Source of the DNA: Acaryochloris sp. IP29b_bin.176
Lineage (GTDB): Bacteria > Cyanobacteriota > Cyanobacteriia > Thermosynechococcales > Thermosynechococcaceae
Direction of reading: 5' to 3'
Assembly (NCBI GenBank): GCA_028285315.1
Contig: JANQPU010000176.1
Location: 1 to 44,596 of the forward strand
DNA length: 44,596 nt
Positions 26,542-35,706 of the stretch are shown piece after piece (the stretch's first letter is position 1; each line of letters opens with the position of its first letter). The notes under the pieces were generated by a model. It was not told where the DNA came from. It did not search any database and saw nothing but the letters and a program-made list of their open reading frames with translations. Both the position numbers and the translations under genes were made by a program.

Positions 26542-26850
26542 ATGGTACCCAGCTATGACATAGCCAACAGCTACAAAAACATTATGGAAATTCTGGTTGA
26601 CGAAGAAATTGATCAGCAAACTTGTGCGTGGTCCTCTGAAGAGGCTCAGCAGGTTAACCGAATTGAGGTTGCGGCCCATGCCCTCAATCACCTACCCCCT
26701 CTTTATGCCTCCAGCCATGAAGGGGTAGTTCTACAGTATGAGCGTGCTCAACGGGACTATCGCCACAAGATTACATCAGCCGTGAGTGATGCCTTGGCGG
26801 CAGTCAAGCAAGTTCCTTGGAAAGGATCTACCCCCTTTGATGTTCGTTAG
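26542..26850 (+). CDS. ComFB family protein (cyclic dinucleotide receptor family)
   Basis: A 102-residue protein with the ComFB pattern: MEILVDEEIDQQ (about 15-26), NRIEVAAHALNHLPPLYASSHEG (about 39-61) and the C-terminal QRDYRHKITSAVSDAL. The family was named from the Bacillus late-competence operon; cyanobacterial members (CdgR/ComFB) have been reported to bind cyclic di-nucleotides and to influence cell size and competence. Single-gene transcript between divergent/convergent neighbours pyrR and argH. Confidence 0.85.
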   Translation: MVPSYDIANSYKNIMEILVDEEIDQQTCAWSSEEAQQVNRIEVAAHALNHLPPLYASSHEGVVLQYERAQRDYRHKITSAVSDALAAVKQVPWKGSTPFDVR

Positions 26851-26911
26851 CAAGCAATATATCTCTCATATTAGGTAAACCCTAGCCCCATCAATGCTTG
26901 TGAGGCTGCTC

Positions 26912-28351
26912 TTATGCTTCTAGAAGAGACTGCGCATGTTCCAGAGCATTTTGCACTTGGGTAAATCCCGTTCCACCAAAGCTCTTTCGGACCGCAACCA
27001 CTTGTCGAGGTGAAATCGCTTTATAGATATCGGCTGAGAACTGAGGATGAAAATGTTGCCATTCTTCTATGGTTAAGTCTTTCAGCAGTTTTCCTTGGGA
27101 GAGGCAAGTTTTTACCACTAAACCTACAATGTTGTAGGCTTCCCGAAAGGGCACTCCTTTTTTTGATAAATAGTCTGCCACATCTGTCGCATTCGAGAAA
27201 TCTTCACCCACAGCAGATTCCAGACGAGTGGTTTGAAACACCAGTCCTTCCATGACCAAAATGGTCATTGCCTCTAAACAAGCTTTAACCGTGATGACAC
27301 CATCAAAAATGGCCTCTTTATCTTCTTGTAAGTCCTTGTTGTAGGCCAAGGGTAATCCTTTCATCACCACCAATAGACTCTGCAAATGACCAAACACTCG
27401 TCCCGATTTACCCCGAACCAGTTCGGGAATATCAGGATTTTTCTTTTGGGGCATAATGCTCGATCCAGTAGCACAGCTATCCTTCAGCTTCACGAATCCA
27501 AATTCTTCCGAAGCCCATAGAATTATTTCTTCCGATATCCGACTGAGATGCACCATAATCAGACTGGCGGCACAGAGAAACTCTATCGCAAAGTCGCGAT
27601 CGCTAACGCCATCTAAGCTATTGCGATAGAGATCCACAAACCCCAACTGGTCAGCCGTATACTGGCGATCAATGGGGAAAGGGGTTCCCGCTAAAGCGCC
27701 TAGCCCCAAAGGAGACACATTGACCCGTTGATCAATTTCACGGAGGCGCTGCCAATCCCGTTCAGCCATTTCAAAATAGGCTAATAGGTGATGGGCTAAG
27801 CTGACAGGCTGGGCGCGTTGTAAATGGGTATACCCAGGAATCAACGTCTGAACATGATCTTGAGCTAAGTTAACGAGTGCCCATTGCCAACTCCGGATCA
27901 GTGTTTGAATGTGCTGAATTTGATCATGAAGATAGAGGCGAATATCGGTACCGACCTGATCATTCCGCGACCGTCCAGTATGGAGCTTCTTACCCGTGTT
28001 CCCAATGAGTTCAATTAAGCGATTCTCGACAGCAAAATGGACATCTTCCGCATCAGTCCCAGGGTGAAACTGACCTTGACGATATTCTTGACGAATGGTC
28101 TCTAAGCCCTGATCGATGGTATCTGCTTCAGACTGAGAAATAATACCAGTATGGGCCAGCATTTGCACGTGGGCCTGTGATCCGGTCAGATCGTATTCAA
28201 TTAAAGCAATATCAAAATGGATGCTGGCATTAAAAGCTGCAATGACAGGGTTTAAAGCAGATTCAAACCGTTGACTCCAAAGTTTTGGGTCAGGAGAGCC
28301 CGAATCATGGGCCGGGGGTATGGGAGATGAAGAGGAGGTCAAAGTTATCAA
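26912..28351 (-). CDS. argH: Argininosuccinate lyase
   Basis: A 479-residue enzyme for the last step of arginine synthesis (argininosuccinate to arginine and fumarate). It has LWSQRFES at the N-terminus, [12 protein letters not shown] (about 124-135), the superfamily signature [12 protein letters not shown] (about 296-307) and the catalytic histidine in [11 protein letters not shown]. No ATG lies in frame before the conserved part; the start is probably TTG 28351 (or TTG at 28342), and the first ~24 residues are serine/proline-rich and unconserved-looking. Confidence 0.96.
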   Translation of the reverse strand: MITLTSSSSPIPPAHDSGSPDPKLWSQRFESALNPVIAAFNASIHFDIALIEYDLTGSQAHVQMLAHTGIISQSEADTIDQGLETIRQEYRQGQFHPGTDAEDVHFAVENRLIELIGNTGKKLHTGRSRNDQVGTDIRLYLHDQIQHIQTLIRSWQWALVNLAQDHVQTLIPGYTHLQRAQPVSLAHHLLAYFEMAERDWQRLREIDQRVNVSPLGLGALAGTPFPIDRQYTADQLGFVDLYRNSLDGVSDRDFAIEFLCAASLIMVHLSRISEEIILWASEEFGFVKLKDSCATGSSIMPQKKNPDIPELVRGKSGRVFGHLQSLLVVMKGLPLAYNKDLQEDKEAIFDGVITVKACLEAMTILVMEGLVFQTTRLESAVGEDFSNATDVADYLSKKGVPFREAYNIVGLVVKTCLSQGKLLKDLTIEEWQHFHPQFSADIYKAISPRQVVAVRKSFGGTGFTQVQNALEHAQSLLEA

Positions 28352-28379
28352 GTCCAGCGTAACGGAGGTTTAGCGTCCA

Positions 28380-28610
28380 CTAATAGGACGTAATACTACG
28401 AAATGTGTAGCCGACAATAAAACCGATGATCAGTGCCCACACCTGTCCCGATTGGATAAAGTTGTCCCAAGCAGATTGGAACGAAGAGCCAAGATTATCT
28501 TCAAATTGAGCAATCCATAAGCCCTGTTGATAGGTCTGAAAAATGATTTTTTGAGCGGTATGGCTGTGATTGAGCACATCCAGGCTGGACTGAAGGAGAG
28601 CTAAGTTCAT
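28380..28610 (-). CDS. Small protein with C-terminal membrane helix
   Basis: A 76-residue ORF with an ATG start just upstream of argH on the same strand (28-nt gap). The N-terminal 50 residues are soluble; the end (about 55-72, WALIIGFIVGYTFRSI) is a likely membrane helix. I recognise no family. Position and composition look like a real small gene, but the evidence is limited. Confidence 0.5.
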   Translation of the reverse strand: MNLALLQSSLDVLNHSHTAQKIIFQTYQQGLWIAQFEDNLGSSFQSAWDNFIQSGQVWALIIGFIVGYTFRSITSY

Positions 28611-28731
28611 CTGCGGAGTCTCTCAAGGAATATCTTTATCTGTTATGAAAGCATGCCCAGAGGGTAACAGGAACTGTAGATGTTGTGAAGATTTTTGAGA
28701 AACAGCCTCATGGATGGGAGGTTCATGAGAG

Positions 28732-29628
28732 CTATCCTTTCAAGCCACTCCCAGCTTCAGAAGGAACAATATACCGCTGCATAATCAGGAAAAATAACAA
28801 GACTGGGGCAATTGAGATCACTGAGCCTGCCGCAATGAATCGCCAATTCAGACCAAAGGCACTAAATAGATTGGATACTGCCAGCGGAAGTGTGTAGTAT
28901 TCTGGCTGATCCAAAATAATCAAGGGCCATAGAAATTCTCCCCAGGAACCAATAAACACGAAAATGGCGAGGGTAACCAGAGCAGGTCGGACAGAAGGAA
29001 GCATGACATGCCACCAAATCCCTAGATCGGTACAACCATCGATCCGGGCTGCTTCTTCTAATTCTTTGGGCACCCCTTGAAAGGCTTGACGGAGTAGAAA
29101 AATGCCAAACGCAGATGCGATCGCAGGAAAGATCACGCCCAAATAGGTATTTTTGAGACCCAATTCAACGGCTAAAACATAGAGCGGAATCATCACAATT
29201 TGAAAGGGAATCATAATCGTAGAGATGACGATCGCGAAGACAAAATCTTTTCCCTTAAAATCCAATCTAGCCAATGGGTAAGCGGCGAGAGAGCTAAACA
29301 AAACGTTGAGGGTTACCGTTAGGGATGAGACCAACAGACTATTGAGGAAATATCGACCAAAGGGCTGCTGTTCCCAAACAGAGACAAAATTATGCCACGT
29401 GGGGTGAACTGGGAATAGCTGCTGCAGGAAGAAGATAATACGTTCTAAGGGTGATAGGGATAAGTCTCTGGATGCTGCGACCGGGAAAATATTATCTTCT
29501 TGACCTTTGAAGGCGGTACTCACCAACCACAACAGAGGGAGTAACATCGCTAGAGCAATGATGCTAAGGAGCAAATACACGACTCCTTGTGACAGCCACT
29601 TCCAGTATCGATCTTGTTTTAGCACCAT
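28732..29628 (-). CDS. Sugar ABC transporter permease, MalG/UgpE type
   Basis: A 298-residue inner-membrane permease with six helices and the family coupling loop EEAARIDGCTDLGIWWHVMLP split as EEAARIDG and WWHVMLP (about 196-215), which contacts the ATPase. Such permeases act with a MalF-type partner, a periplasmic binding protein and an ATPase; none of these is nearby, as is common for dispersed cyanobacterial transporters. A longer than usual segment (about 45-80) lies between the first helices. The sugar is unknown (glucosylglycerol/trehalose-type uptake is possible). Confidence 0.88.
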   Translation of the reverse strand: MVLKQDRYWKWLSQGVVYLLLSIIALAMLLPLLWLVSTAFKGQEDNIFPVAASRDLSLSPLERIIFFLQQLFPVHPTWHNFVSVWEQQPFGRYFLNSLLVSSLTVTLNVLFSSLAAYPLARLDFKGKDFVFAIVISTIMIPFQIVMIPLYVLAVELGLKNTYLGVIFPAIASAFGIFLLRQAFQGVPKELEEAARIDGCTDLGIWWHVMLPSVRPALVTLAIFVFIGSWGEFLWPLIILDQPEYYTLPLAVSNLFSAFGLNWRFIAAGSVISIAPVLLFFLIMQRYIVPSEAGSGLKG

Positions 29629-29818
29629 TGGACTATCAGCTCATGTAATCTTACTATCCTACCAGCGTCTTCTAAGCTGCAGTTGCTCTTGAGGAAGACG
29701 GATTGGAGGATGAAGACTTCAGAGAACATCAATGGTGCTGATGTGGTTTTGAGAACAGTGACGCAGTTATGCGATCGCAATCACTCTGAACAAATCTTTC
29801 AATCAGGGCAATTCCATT

Positions 29819-30208
29819 CTATTCTTCATCGGTAATCTGCTTTAAATGAATGTGCTTTCGCCCAAGAGAAATCTCAAATTCGTCACCAGGAGACAACTCC
29901 ATCTGTTTGGTGTAGGTCGATCCAATCAACAAATTTCCATTGGATTGAACGCTGATCCGATAACTGGCATTACGGCCCCCTCGACCATTACCATTTTGGC
30001 TTTTACCGTCTAACTCTACACCTTCAGCATCAATCAGAGCATTGAGAAATTTCATCATACTAATACGCTCTGACCCATCCTCATTCAGGGTATAGTAACC
30101 GCATTCTTTCGCCTTTTCTTCACGACTTAGGTCTTCAAGTTGTTTGACCTTCTCAACTAAGGCTTGTCCACTTAAAGGTACCTTAGCTTGTTTTTGCTTT
30201 TTAGCCAT
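29819..30208 (-). CDS. cyAbrB-type transcriptional regulator
   Basis: I chose ATG 30208 (MAKKQKQAKVPLSG), which has AGGA upstream and matches the family start; a TTG at 30250 is in frame. The 129-residue protein has the cyanobacterial AbrB layout: a conserved N-terminal domain with AKECGYYTLNEDGSERISM and a C-terminal AbrB swapped-hairpin domain (YRISVQSNGNLLIGSTYTKQ, then LSPGDEFEISLGRKHIHL). Relatives (Sll0359/Sll0822) regulate carbon and nitrogen genes, including some in the NtcA regulon. A large gene-free region lies upstream. Confidence 0.9.
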   Translation of the reverse strand: MAKKQKQAKVPLSGQALVEKVKQLEDLSREEKAKECGYYTLNEDGSERISMMKFLNALIDAEGVELDGKSQNGNGRGGRNASYRISVQSNGNLLIGSTYTKQMELSPGDEFEISLGRKHIHLKQITDEE

Positions 30209-31021
30209 GAGTTTATCAATCCTATTCTGCAATATCACCTGTTGAGACAAGCATAATATATGCTGCTTCTAGTCATCAATAAAGAAAAAGCTTACCTCAA
30301 AATTTTGACTAGACCAAATATACAGTTTTTACATTTCCTGGACCTAGATTACGTGGCAATTATCTGCAATTTTTTAGAAAAAGCGCGAGAATAGCAGCTC
30401 TAGTGAGTTTTATACGGCAAATAAATCATATTTTGGATTTGAAACTATAAAAACTGCCTTCTTCTGATTACATGCTATTTTTTTAATCGCTATCCCTGTG
30501 ATCCTTCATGTCTATGGTATTGAAATCTCACTATTAGGTAATGAATCCGTAGAATTCTCTAACAACAAATTAGTAATAAACGCTATAGTTTGTCATGTCT
30601 ACCAGTCCTATGCCTATAGATAAGTGTTGACTCGCATTTGCTAGTTTAGCAGTAGACTAAGGTACGATATTCCTTTCGCCTATAGACTGGCGATTATCAG
30701 CAGTTCAGATGCTACCGATGGCTAAGTATATTTTCGGAGTTACCGACTAAAACCGCTTCTGTAAATGGCAGCTCATCTATTGCTGAAAATCTAGCAGATG
30801 TCTTGCCGACATCCTCAGTTCAACTCTTGGGTTTAGGGATTTTGCCGTTGGCCAAAATGGCCGATAAATCTAGGATGTAACTTTCTTGAGATTAATAAAG
30901 TATTTTCAGGGATAAAATAAGCGCTTGCACCTAAAGTTCATCCTGTTTCCCAGCCTTGAGTTGAGATTGAGTAGTGGTTTATTGAGGACCAAGACCTTAG
31001 TTGGGGACACTTCGATAGGTC
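30209..31021. other. Gene-free region of about 810 nt upstream of cyabrB
   Basis: I see no supported coding sequence. The half nearer cyabrB is A+T-rich. There is one NtcA-like box (30652-30665), a small hairpin GATGTC-TTGCC-GACATC (30795-30815 area) and TGGCCA-AAA-TGGCC close to 30850. The region is long enough to hold a non-coding RNA or a long cyabrB leader. Confidence 0.4.
30652..30665. promoter_or_regulatory. NtcA-like box GTA-N8-TAC upstream of cyabrB
   Basis: GTAGACTAAGGTAC fits the NtcA consensus. No TAN3T lies 20-24 nt away on either strand; TAGACT lies 17 nt away on the plus strand (30683-30688). So it is weaker than the ntcB and globin promoters. It is 444 nt upstream of cyabrB. 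Confidence 0.3.
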
Positions 31022-31453
31022 CTACAACCACTGGCCTCCACGAAAACGCCAACGCGGGAAAATCAGGCGCATCAAACTTTGCGAGGTAACGAAAACCGCA
31101 ATCCAGACAAAACTGTAGTGCACAATAAACCAGCCTAAGTGCCAATCCTCTGCTGTTCCAGGCAACTTGACACCCACAATCTCAATGAGTAAAACAATGA
31201 ACACCCCTTCCCATAAGGCCGCTAACCATTGCAACGCGGCTGGCCAATCTTGATCCCAACGGAAGGTTTGGATTTGAATATACACATAGTCCCACCCCAA
31301 TCCAAAGACCACAATATATTGCAATAACCATAAAAAGATGGCACTTTCTGGACTACCTAAGATTCCTCCACTAAAAAGGAGGGTAACCACAAGGCCCACA
31401 GTTTCCATGAGTAAGATACGAGTTTGCCAGCGACCGAGAAGGGTGGGTGTCAT
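31022..31453 (-). CDS. Unknown four-helix membrane protein
   Basis: A 143-residue protein with about four hydrophobic segments (about 13-32, 38-57, 73-95 and 107-127) and many tryptophans and aromatic residues. No cysteines or recognisable motif. It begins 13 nt after the stop of the FHA-oxidoreductase gene and is very likely its operon partner, so it may be the membrane component of the FHA system. Confidence 0.65.
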   Translation of the reverse strand: MTPTLLGRWQTRILLMETVGLVVTLLFSGGILGSPESAIFLWLLQYIVVFGLGWDYVYIQIQTFRWDQDWPAALQWLAALWEGVFIVLLIEIVGVKLPGTAEDWHLGWFIVHYSFVWIAVFVTSQSLMRLIFPRWRFRGGQWL

Positions 31454-31466
31454 TCTTTTTGAACCG

Positions 31467-33422
31467 TTAAGGAGCTTGATTTTGAGCCCATTTCAGCCAT
31501 TGCAATAATGAGCCAATGCCATTCAGACGGCGTAGATTAGGGGCACGAGCCGCGACTAATCCATCAACCGCTCGCAAGGCAGTGTATTGCAATCCCAAAA
31601 AACTGTCTACTGCAGCGTAGGGTCCTCCAAAGGTGATGGCACCAGCGCCATACATTCGCCCATTTTGATTGCGCATTTCTAGCAATTCAAAATCATTGGC
31701 AACAGCCAGGCGACCGGCTGGGTTGAGGGGCAAATTGTAATGGGTGACGAGATCGTTAAGTAAAGGACTTGCCTTCACCTTGCTATCTAGACCTGTGGCG
31801 TCAATGATGAAGTCTGCTTCCAGCTTAATTTCTCCCCGAGGCCCTTTCTCTTGGATATAGGTCGTGGGGCGAGATTGAGCATTGGGAACCACTCGGGTCA
31901 CTTCGCCAAAAGTGATTTGATACCATCCCTGATCGAGTCCCTGTTGAACAATCTCTTTCCAATCCTTGCGATCGGCAGTGGTTGTCCCACCCCAATCTGC
32001 GAGCAAGTTAGTCCGTTGTTCAGGCGTGGCTTGCTCAAGCTCGTCTCGCAAGGTTCCACCCCAACAGGCTTTGGGCCAATTGAAGGGTTGAAATTCAAAA
32101 TGGTTATCGACGGGCCGCTGAGCTTTGCGAAACCGATTGCCTTTGGGTTTAGGAGACCGCATCAAGTGCAAAATCGCAATATTGGAATTGCGATGGCGGG
32201 CTTCATGAATCCGCTGAATAATGCGGGAAGCCACAATTCCCCGTCCTCGCAGCACCACCGTTCCCCCTTGACGCTCTAGGGTTTCATAGACATGGTTATG
32301 GTCTTCATAGGCGTTGACTACGGATTTAAAGTCTCGGGTTTGTTCCCGATATGCCTTGAGATCCGGCAAGAATTGCAAAACGGGATAGCCAGTCGCCAGA
32401 TGGACATAACGAGCGACGACAAAGGCTGTTTGTTTGCGACCTGGGGAATAGGCGATCGCATAGCGGCCATCATGGGTTTGCCGAATCGCTCGCACTCGAC
32501 CAAACTGATAAATTTGGGGCCAGCCAATCCGAACGGCCTCGCGATCAATGGAGGCAAACACGTTGCCTGCTCTGGGGGTGTAAGTTTGGGCAAAGGTAGG
32601 CTCGGCAAAGACCTGCCACAGATACTGCAAGGCAGGATTAAGTTTGCCTTTATTAAACTCATGCCAAGCTTCTCGCAGGGCATAGCCCGGCCAACCCCAA
32701 ATATTGTCAGGACAGGAATCCGAATTGGATCTTAAGCGCTCATGAGGCGGAATCTGGGAATTGAGGCAGAGCCGTTGATAACGAGCATAGGGTCGATTTT
32801 CGATGCCCAACGCCCGAATTTGTTGAGGGGCTGCACCGAAAATGCGCAGAAAATCGACCCAAATGAAACTGCCTAACCCTGCCCCTACAGCTAAGTAATC
32901 GATCTCTTCAACAGGGAGTTGGGTGGCATATAAATCTTGAACGACAACTTGGTGGGCTTGACAAGCTGGAGGTAAAACGTTGGCTGGAGCAGCGGCAGGC
33001 TCAGCCGGTACCGGAGAGTCTGGCTCGGGGACTTGGATAATGGACTGCTCACTGGCTTCGGCTGTGGGTAGCCCTGTCCCGTCCAGCGTAAACATTAAGG
33101 TGATTTCGTAAGGGCCAATTTTGAGCAGATCGCCATTGCTGACATTGCAGCTCGGCTGTAGTACCCCATTCACCCAGGTGCCATTACTGCTGTTTTGATC
33201 GGTAACACGAATATGACCTTGTACCCATTCAATCAGGGTGTGATAACGAGAGACTTGGCTGCTATTCAGTACGATCCGCGCCACCCGATGATTATTGAGT
33301 TCTGCAGGCATCCGCGCAAATTCGCGGCCAAAGGCAATTGGACAAGTTAACAGTGGGCTTCGTTGCTCACCCGTGACGGGATCTTGCCAGCTCAACCGCA
33401 CTTGCCCAGGGATCGTGCTCAT
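31467..33422 (-). CDS. FHA domain fused to FAD/NAD(P)-binding oxidoreductase
   Basis: A 651-residue fusion. Residues about 8-112 form an FHA domain with the phosphothreonine-binding signature: FGREF (31-35), SRYH (58-61), NSSNGTWVNG (77-86). An alanine/proline linker (~120-155) follows, then a flavoprotein with dinucleotide-binding GAGLGS (180-185), a second nucleotide-site region GGTVVLRGRGIVASR (~395) and ADFIIDATGLDSK near the FAD end. The fold resembles SidA/IucD-type N-hydroxylases or flavin monooxygenases; the substrate is unknown. It lies 12 nt after the FHA-zinc ribbon gene and 13 nt before the membrane gene. Confidence 0.82.
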   Translation of the reverse strand: MSTIPGQVRLSWQDPVTGEQRSPLLTCPIAFGREFARMPAELNNHRVARIVLNSSQVSRYHTLIEWVQGHIRVTDQNSSNGTWVNGVLQPSCNVSNGDLLKIGPYEITLMFTLDGTGLPTAEASEQSIIQVPEPDSPVPAEPAAAPANVLPPACQAHQVVVQDLYATQLPVEEIDYLAVGAGLGSFIWVDFLRIFGAAPQQIRALGIENRPYARYQRLCLNSQIPPHERLRSNSDSCPDNIWGWPGYALREAWHEFNKGKLNPALQYLWQVFAEPTFAQTYTPRAGNVFASIDREAVRIGWPQIYQFGRVRAIRQTHDGRYAIAYSPGRKQTAFVVARYVHLATGYPVLQFLPDLKAYREQTRDFKSVVNAYEDHNHVYETLERQGGTVVLRGRGIVASRIIQRIHEARHRNSNIAILHLMRSPKPKGNRFRKAQRPVDNHFEFQPFNWPKACWGGTLRDELEQATPEQRTNLLADWGGTTTADRKDWKEIVQQGLDQGWYQITFGEVTRVVPNAQSRPTTYIQEKGPRGEIKLEADFIIDATGLDSKVKASPLLNDLVTHYNLPLNPAGRLAVANDFELLEMRNQNGRMYGAGAITFGGPYAAVDSFLGLQYTALRAVDGLVAARAPNLRRLNGIGSLLQWLKWAQNQAP

Positions 33423-33434
33423 ATTTCATAACCC

Positions 33435-33947
33435 CTAAGGCTTGCCAATAAAGACTGTGTTGGACGTGGCCATCGAGTGACCACACATGGGACAGTCCTG
33501 TTTGATTGCATCATTACTATAGGCAGAGACATGATGACATTGAGGGCATTGCAATCCATAGGCCGCCGTAGACGGGGGGCCACTTTTGGGAAAAACGGGT
33601 GGGCCTTCGGGAGGAGTGATGGTCATGGCCGTGATTTGCAGCTCCACGCGCCCTAACTTAATCCGACTTCCCGCCCGTATTGGCAAATCTCCCTGTTTGA
33701 GTAGAGTACCATCCACCAGTGGGGGATTTTGTAGACGTAAGTTCCGAATAAAAAACTGCTGGGCTTGGGGCTGAAAGAAGATTTCTACATGCAACCCAGA
33801 AACTGAACGCTCTTGAAACACGATGTCACACAAGGCTGGATCGCGGCCTAAGCGAATTTTACCCAGCTGCTTGCTGGGTTGTTGATCCCGCAAAACTTGG
33901 ATTTTAGGTTGGCCGAATTCTGACCATTGGAGTGTTAATTCACTCAT
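33435..33947 (-). CDS. FHA domain protein with C-terminal zinc ribbon
   Basis: A 170-residue protein. The FHA domain spans about residues 25-105: LGRDPALCDIVF, then SGLHVEIF in place of the usual S-x-x-H phosphopeptide motif. A linker with PPEGPPVFPKSGPPS follows, then a zinc ribbon with CPQCHH and CPMCGH (about 135-160). It presumably docks on a threonine-phosphorylated partner. First gene of a three-gene unit (12 nt to the FHA-oxidoreductase). Confidence 0.8.
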   Translation of the reverse strand: MSELTLQWSEFGQPKIQVLRDQQPSKQLGKIRLGRDPALCDIVFQERSVSGLHVEIFFQPQAQQFFIRNLRLQNPPLVDGTLLKQGDLPIRAGSRIKLGRVELQITAMTITPPEGPPVFPKSGPPSTAAYGLQCPQCHHVSAYSNDAIKQDCPMCGHSMATSNTVFIGKP

Positions 33948-34267
33948 GGATGCCGCCAGCTGGTTAAAGTCTGATCAAGTGCAGAAGCAGTATTCCCTAT
34001 TAATAGTCAGGATCTTGCCCACAGCAGGATAAGGTACCAATTGTTTTAAGGACTCTTTGGATCCTTACCTTCCCCTCAGCATACCCGCGCCGCCGTGACA
34101 ACCATCACCGCGATTGCAGTCTGCTACGCGCTATAGATGGCTGAATGAGGGGCATGCTTATAGATTGCAGCAATATCCCAATCCTGCTAAGAAATAAGAC
34201 AGGCTCCTAATCTATGCGTCAATATATCTAGCGCCATCATGATCAGTACTCAGCAGCGGACCAACCC
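33948..34267. other. 320-nt divergent intergenic region between FHA genes
   Basis: Divergent spacer between the FHA-zinc ribbon gene (minus) and the FHA-PrsW gene (plus). Apart from a small inverted repeat TAAGGA/TCCTTA (34047-34067) I see no clear promoter hexamers or ORF. It must hold promoters for both units, which may be co-regulated. Confidence 0.4.
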
Positions 34268-35692
34268 ATGGTGAATTATCAGCAGAGTGGTTTACTCAGA
34301 CTCATCTCGGCTCAGTCTAGTGCTGATGCAGCCCAGTCTTGTTATTCCTTATCTGAAACGGGTGAAACAGCAATTGGTCGAACGGCAGACTGCCAAGTCA
34401 TTATTGATTCCAATCTCTATGGCGGGGTCTCGCGCCGTCATGCGGTCGTCAAACCTACAGGATCTCGTACTCCTCAAGGCGCTCCAATCTGGCAAATCTG
34501 CGATCTTAATAGTGCCAATGGCACCTATGTGAATGGTCAGCGAATTCAAGGCTGTCAAACCTTGACTGTGGGCGATCGGATTATGCTCAGTCACAACGGC
34601 CCTGAATTTCTATTCGAGCATCGAGCGACTCAGCTTGTGGATAAATTTGCGGCGACAGGCAGCCCTACGCCATCATCGCCCCCACCTTCTTATCCTCCAC
34701 AACCGCCCGTTTATCCACCCCAGCCTCCACCTGTTGCTGTGTCTAATCAGGTAACAGCCAGCCAGCTCTTTCCTGTTGTTTCTGCGCGTAAAGATCTCCT
34801 ACGCAAAGGGTATTTGATACCAGGCATTCTCACTGTAATGATGGTGGTGCTGCTATTCATCTTTGCCAGCAGCCCACCTGTATTTAATTTGCTTTTGGCT
34901 TTGTATTTAGGGGGAGGTGGGTTTTATTTCATCTATCGATTGTGCGGTAAACAAAAGCCATGGTGGGTGTTGTTCCTCAGTACTCTGTTCACAATGGTGA
35001 TCCTGGTAACGCCTGTCTTGAGCCTGTTTATTGTGGTTTTTCGAGGAATTTTGCCAGGAAATGTCCAAGGTGCTTCTCCAGATTTTATTTCCCAGCTAAT
35101 TAGTCACTTTTTTGGTGCGGGGTTGATGGAGGAATTACTCAAGGCTCTCCCCATCTTCGGCTTCTTCTATTTGGGATCACAGTTGCGTCCTCCCAGTCGA
35201 CAAAAAGTGGGGGTTTGGGAACCCCTGGATGGCATTGTGATTGGCGCGGCTTCGGCCTTAGGATTCACATTGCTAGAAACCTTAGGACAATATGTTCCCG
35301 GCATTGCCCAACAGGTCGCTCGATCCTCTGCCAATGAGTTTGCGGGGGCTCTAGCAGCAGTGCAACTGCTCATTCCCAGAATTTTAGGGTCTGTTGCGGG
35401 ACACATGGCCTATAGCGGTATCTTTGGCTATTTTATTGGCTTAAGCATTCTCAAGCCGACCCAGAGATGGAAGATTTTAGGCATTGGCTATCTCACTTCT
35501 TCCGGGATTCATGCCTTTTGGAACGCTTCAGGCAGTTTAGCCCGAAACTTCGGAGACTTAGCTGTTGTTTTAGCACTTATGATCGTCGGCGTATCGTCCT
35601 ATGTCTTTTTGACGGCTGCCATTTTGAAAGCCCGCCAACTCTCACCAACGCGATCGCAAAATTTTGCCACTCGTATCGCTCCACCCAATTAA
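34268..35692 (+). CDS. FHA domain fused to PrsW-type intramembrane protease
   Basis: A 474-residue protein. The FHA domain (~25-117) shows IGRTADC, SRRHAVV (55-61) and NSANGTYVNG (81-90). A proline-rich linker (~133-157) leads to about eight membrane helices with PrsW signatures: MEELLKALPIF (Glu288, Glu289), LDGIVIGAAS with LLETLG (Glu337), VAGHMAYSGIFGYFIG (His379) and GIHAFWNASG (His415). PrsW-like enzymes cut membrane proteins; in Bacillus PrsW starts release of SigW from its anti-sigma factor. The FHA domain suggests that substrate or partner recognition depends on threonine phosphorylation. Confidence 0.85.
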   Translation: MVNYQQSGLLRLISAQSSADAAQSCYSLSETGETAIGRTADCQVIIDSNLYGGVSRRHAVVKPTGSRTPQGAPIWQICDLNSANGTYVNGQRIQGCQTLTVGDRIMLSHNGPEFLFEHRATQLVDKFAATGSPTPSSPPPSYPPQPPVYPPQPPPVAVSNQVTASQLFPVVSARKDLLRKGYLIPGILTVMMVVLLFIFASSPPVFNLLLALYLGGGGFYFIYRLCGKQKPWWVLFLSTLFTMVILVTPVLSLFIVVFRGILPGNVQGASPDFISQLISHFFGAGLMEELLKALPIFGFFYLGSQLRPPSRQKVGVWEPLDGIVIGAASALGFTLLETLGQYVPGIAQQVARSSANEFAGALAAVQLLIPRILGSVAGHMAYSGIFGYFIGLSILKPTQRWKILGIGYLTSSGIHAFWNASGSLARNFGDLAVVLALMIVGVSSYVFLTAAILKARQLSPTRSQNFATRIAPPN

Positions 35693-35706
35693 TAGGTGTG
35701 AATTTC

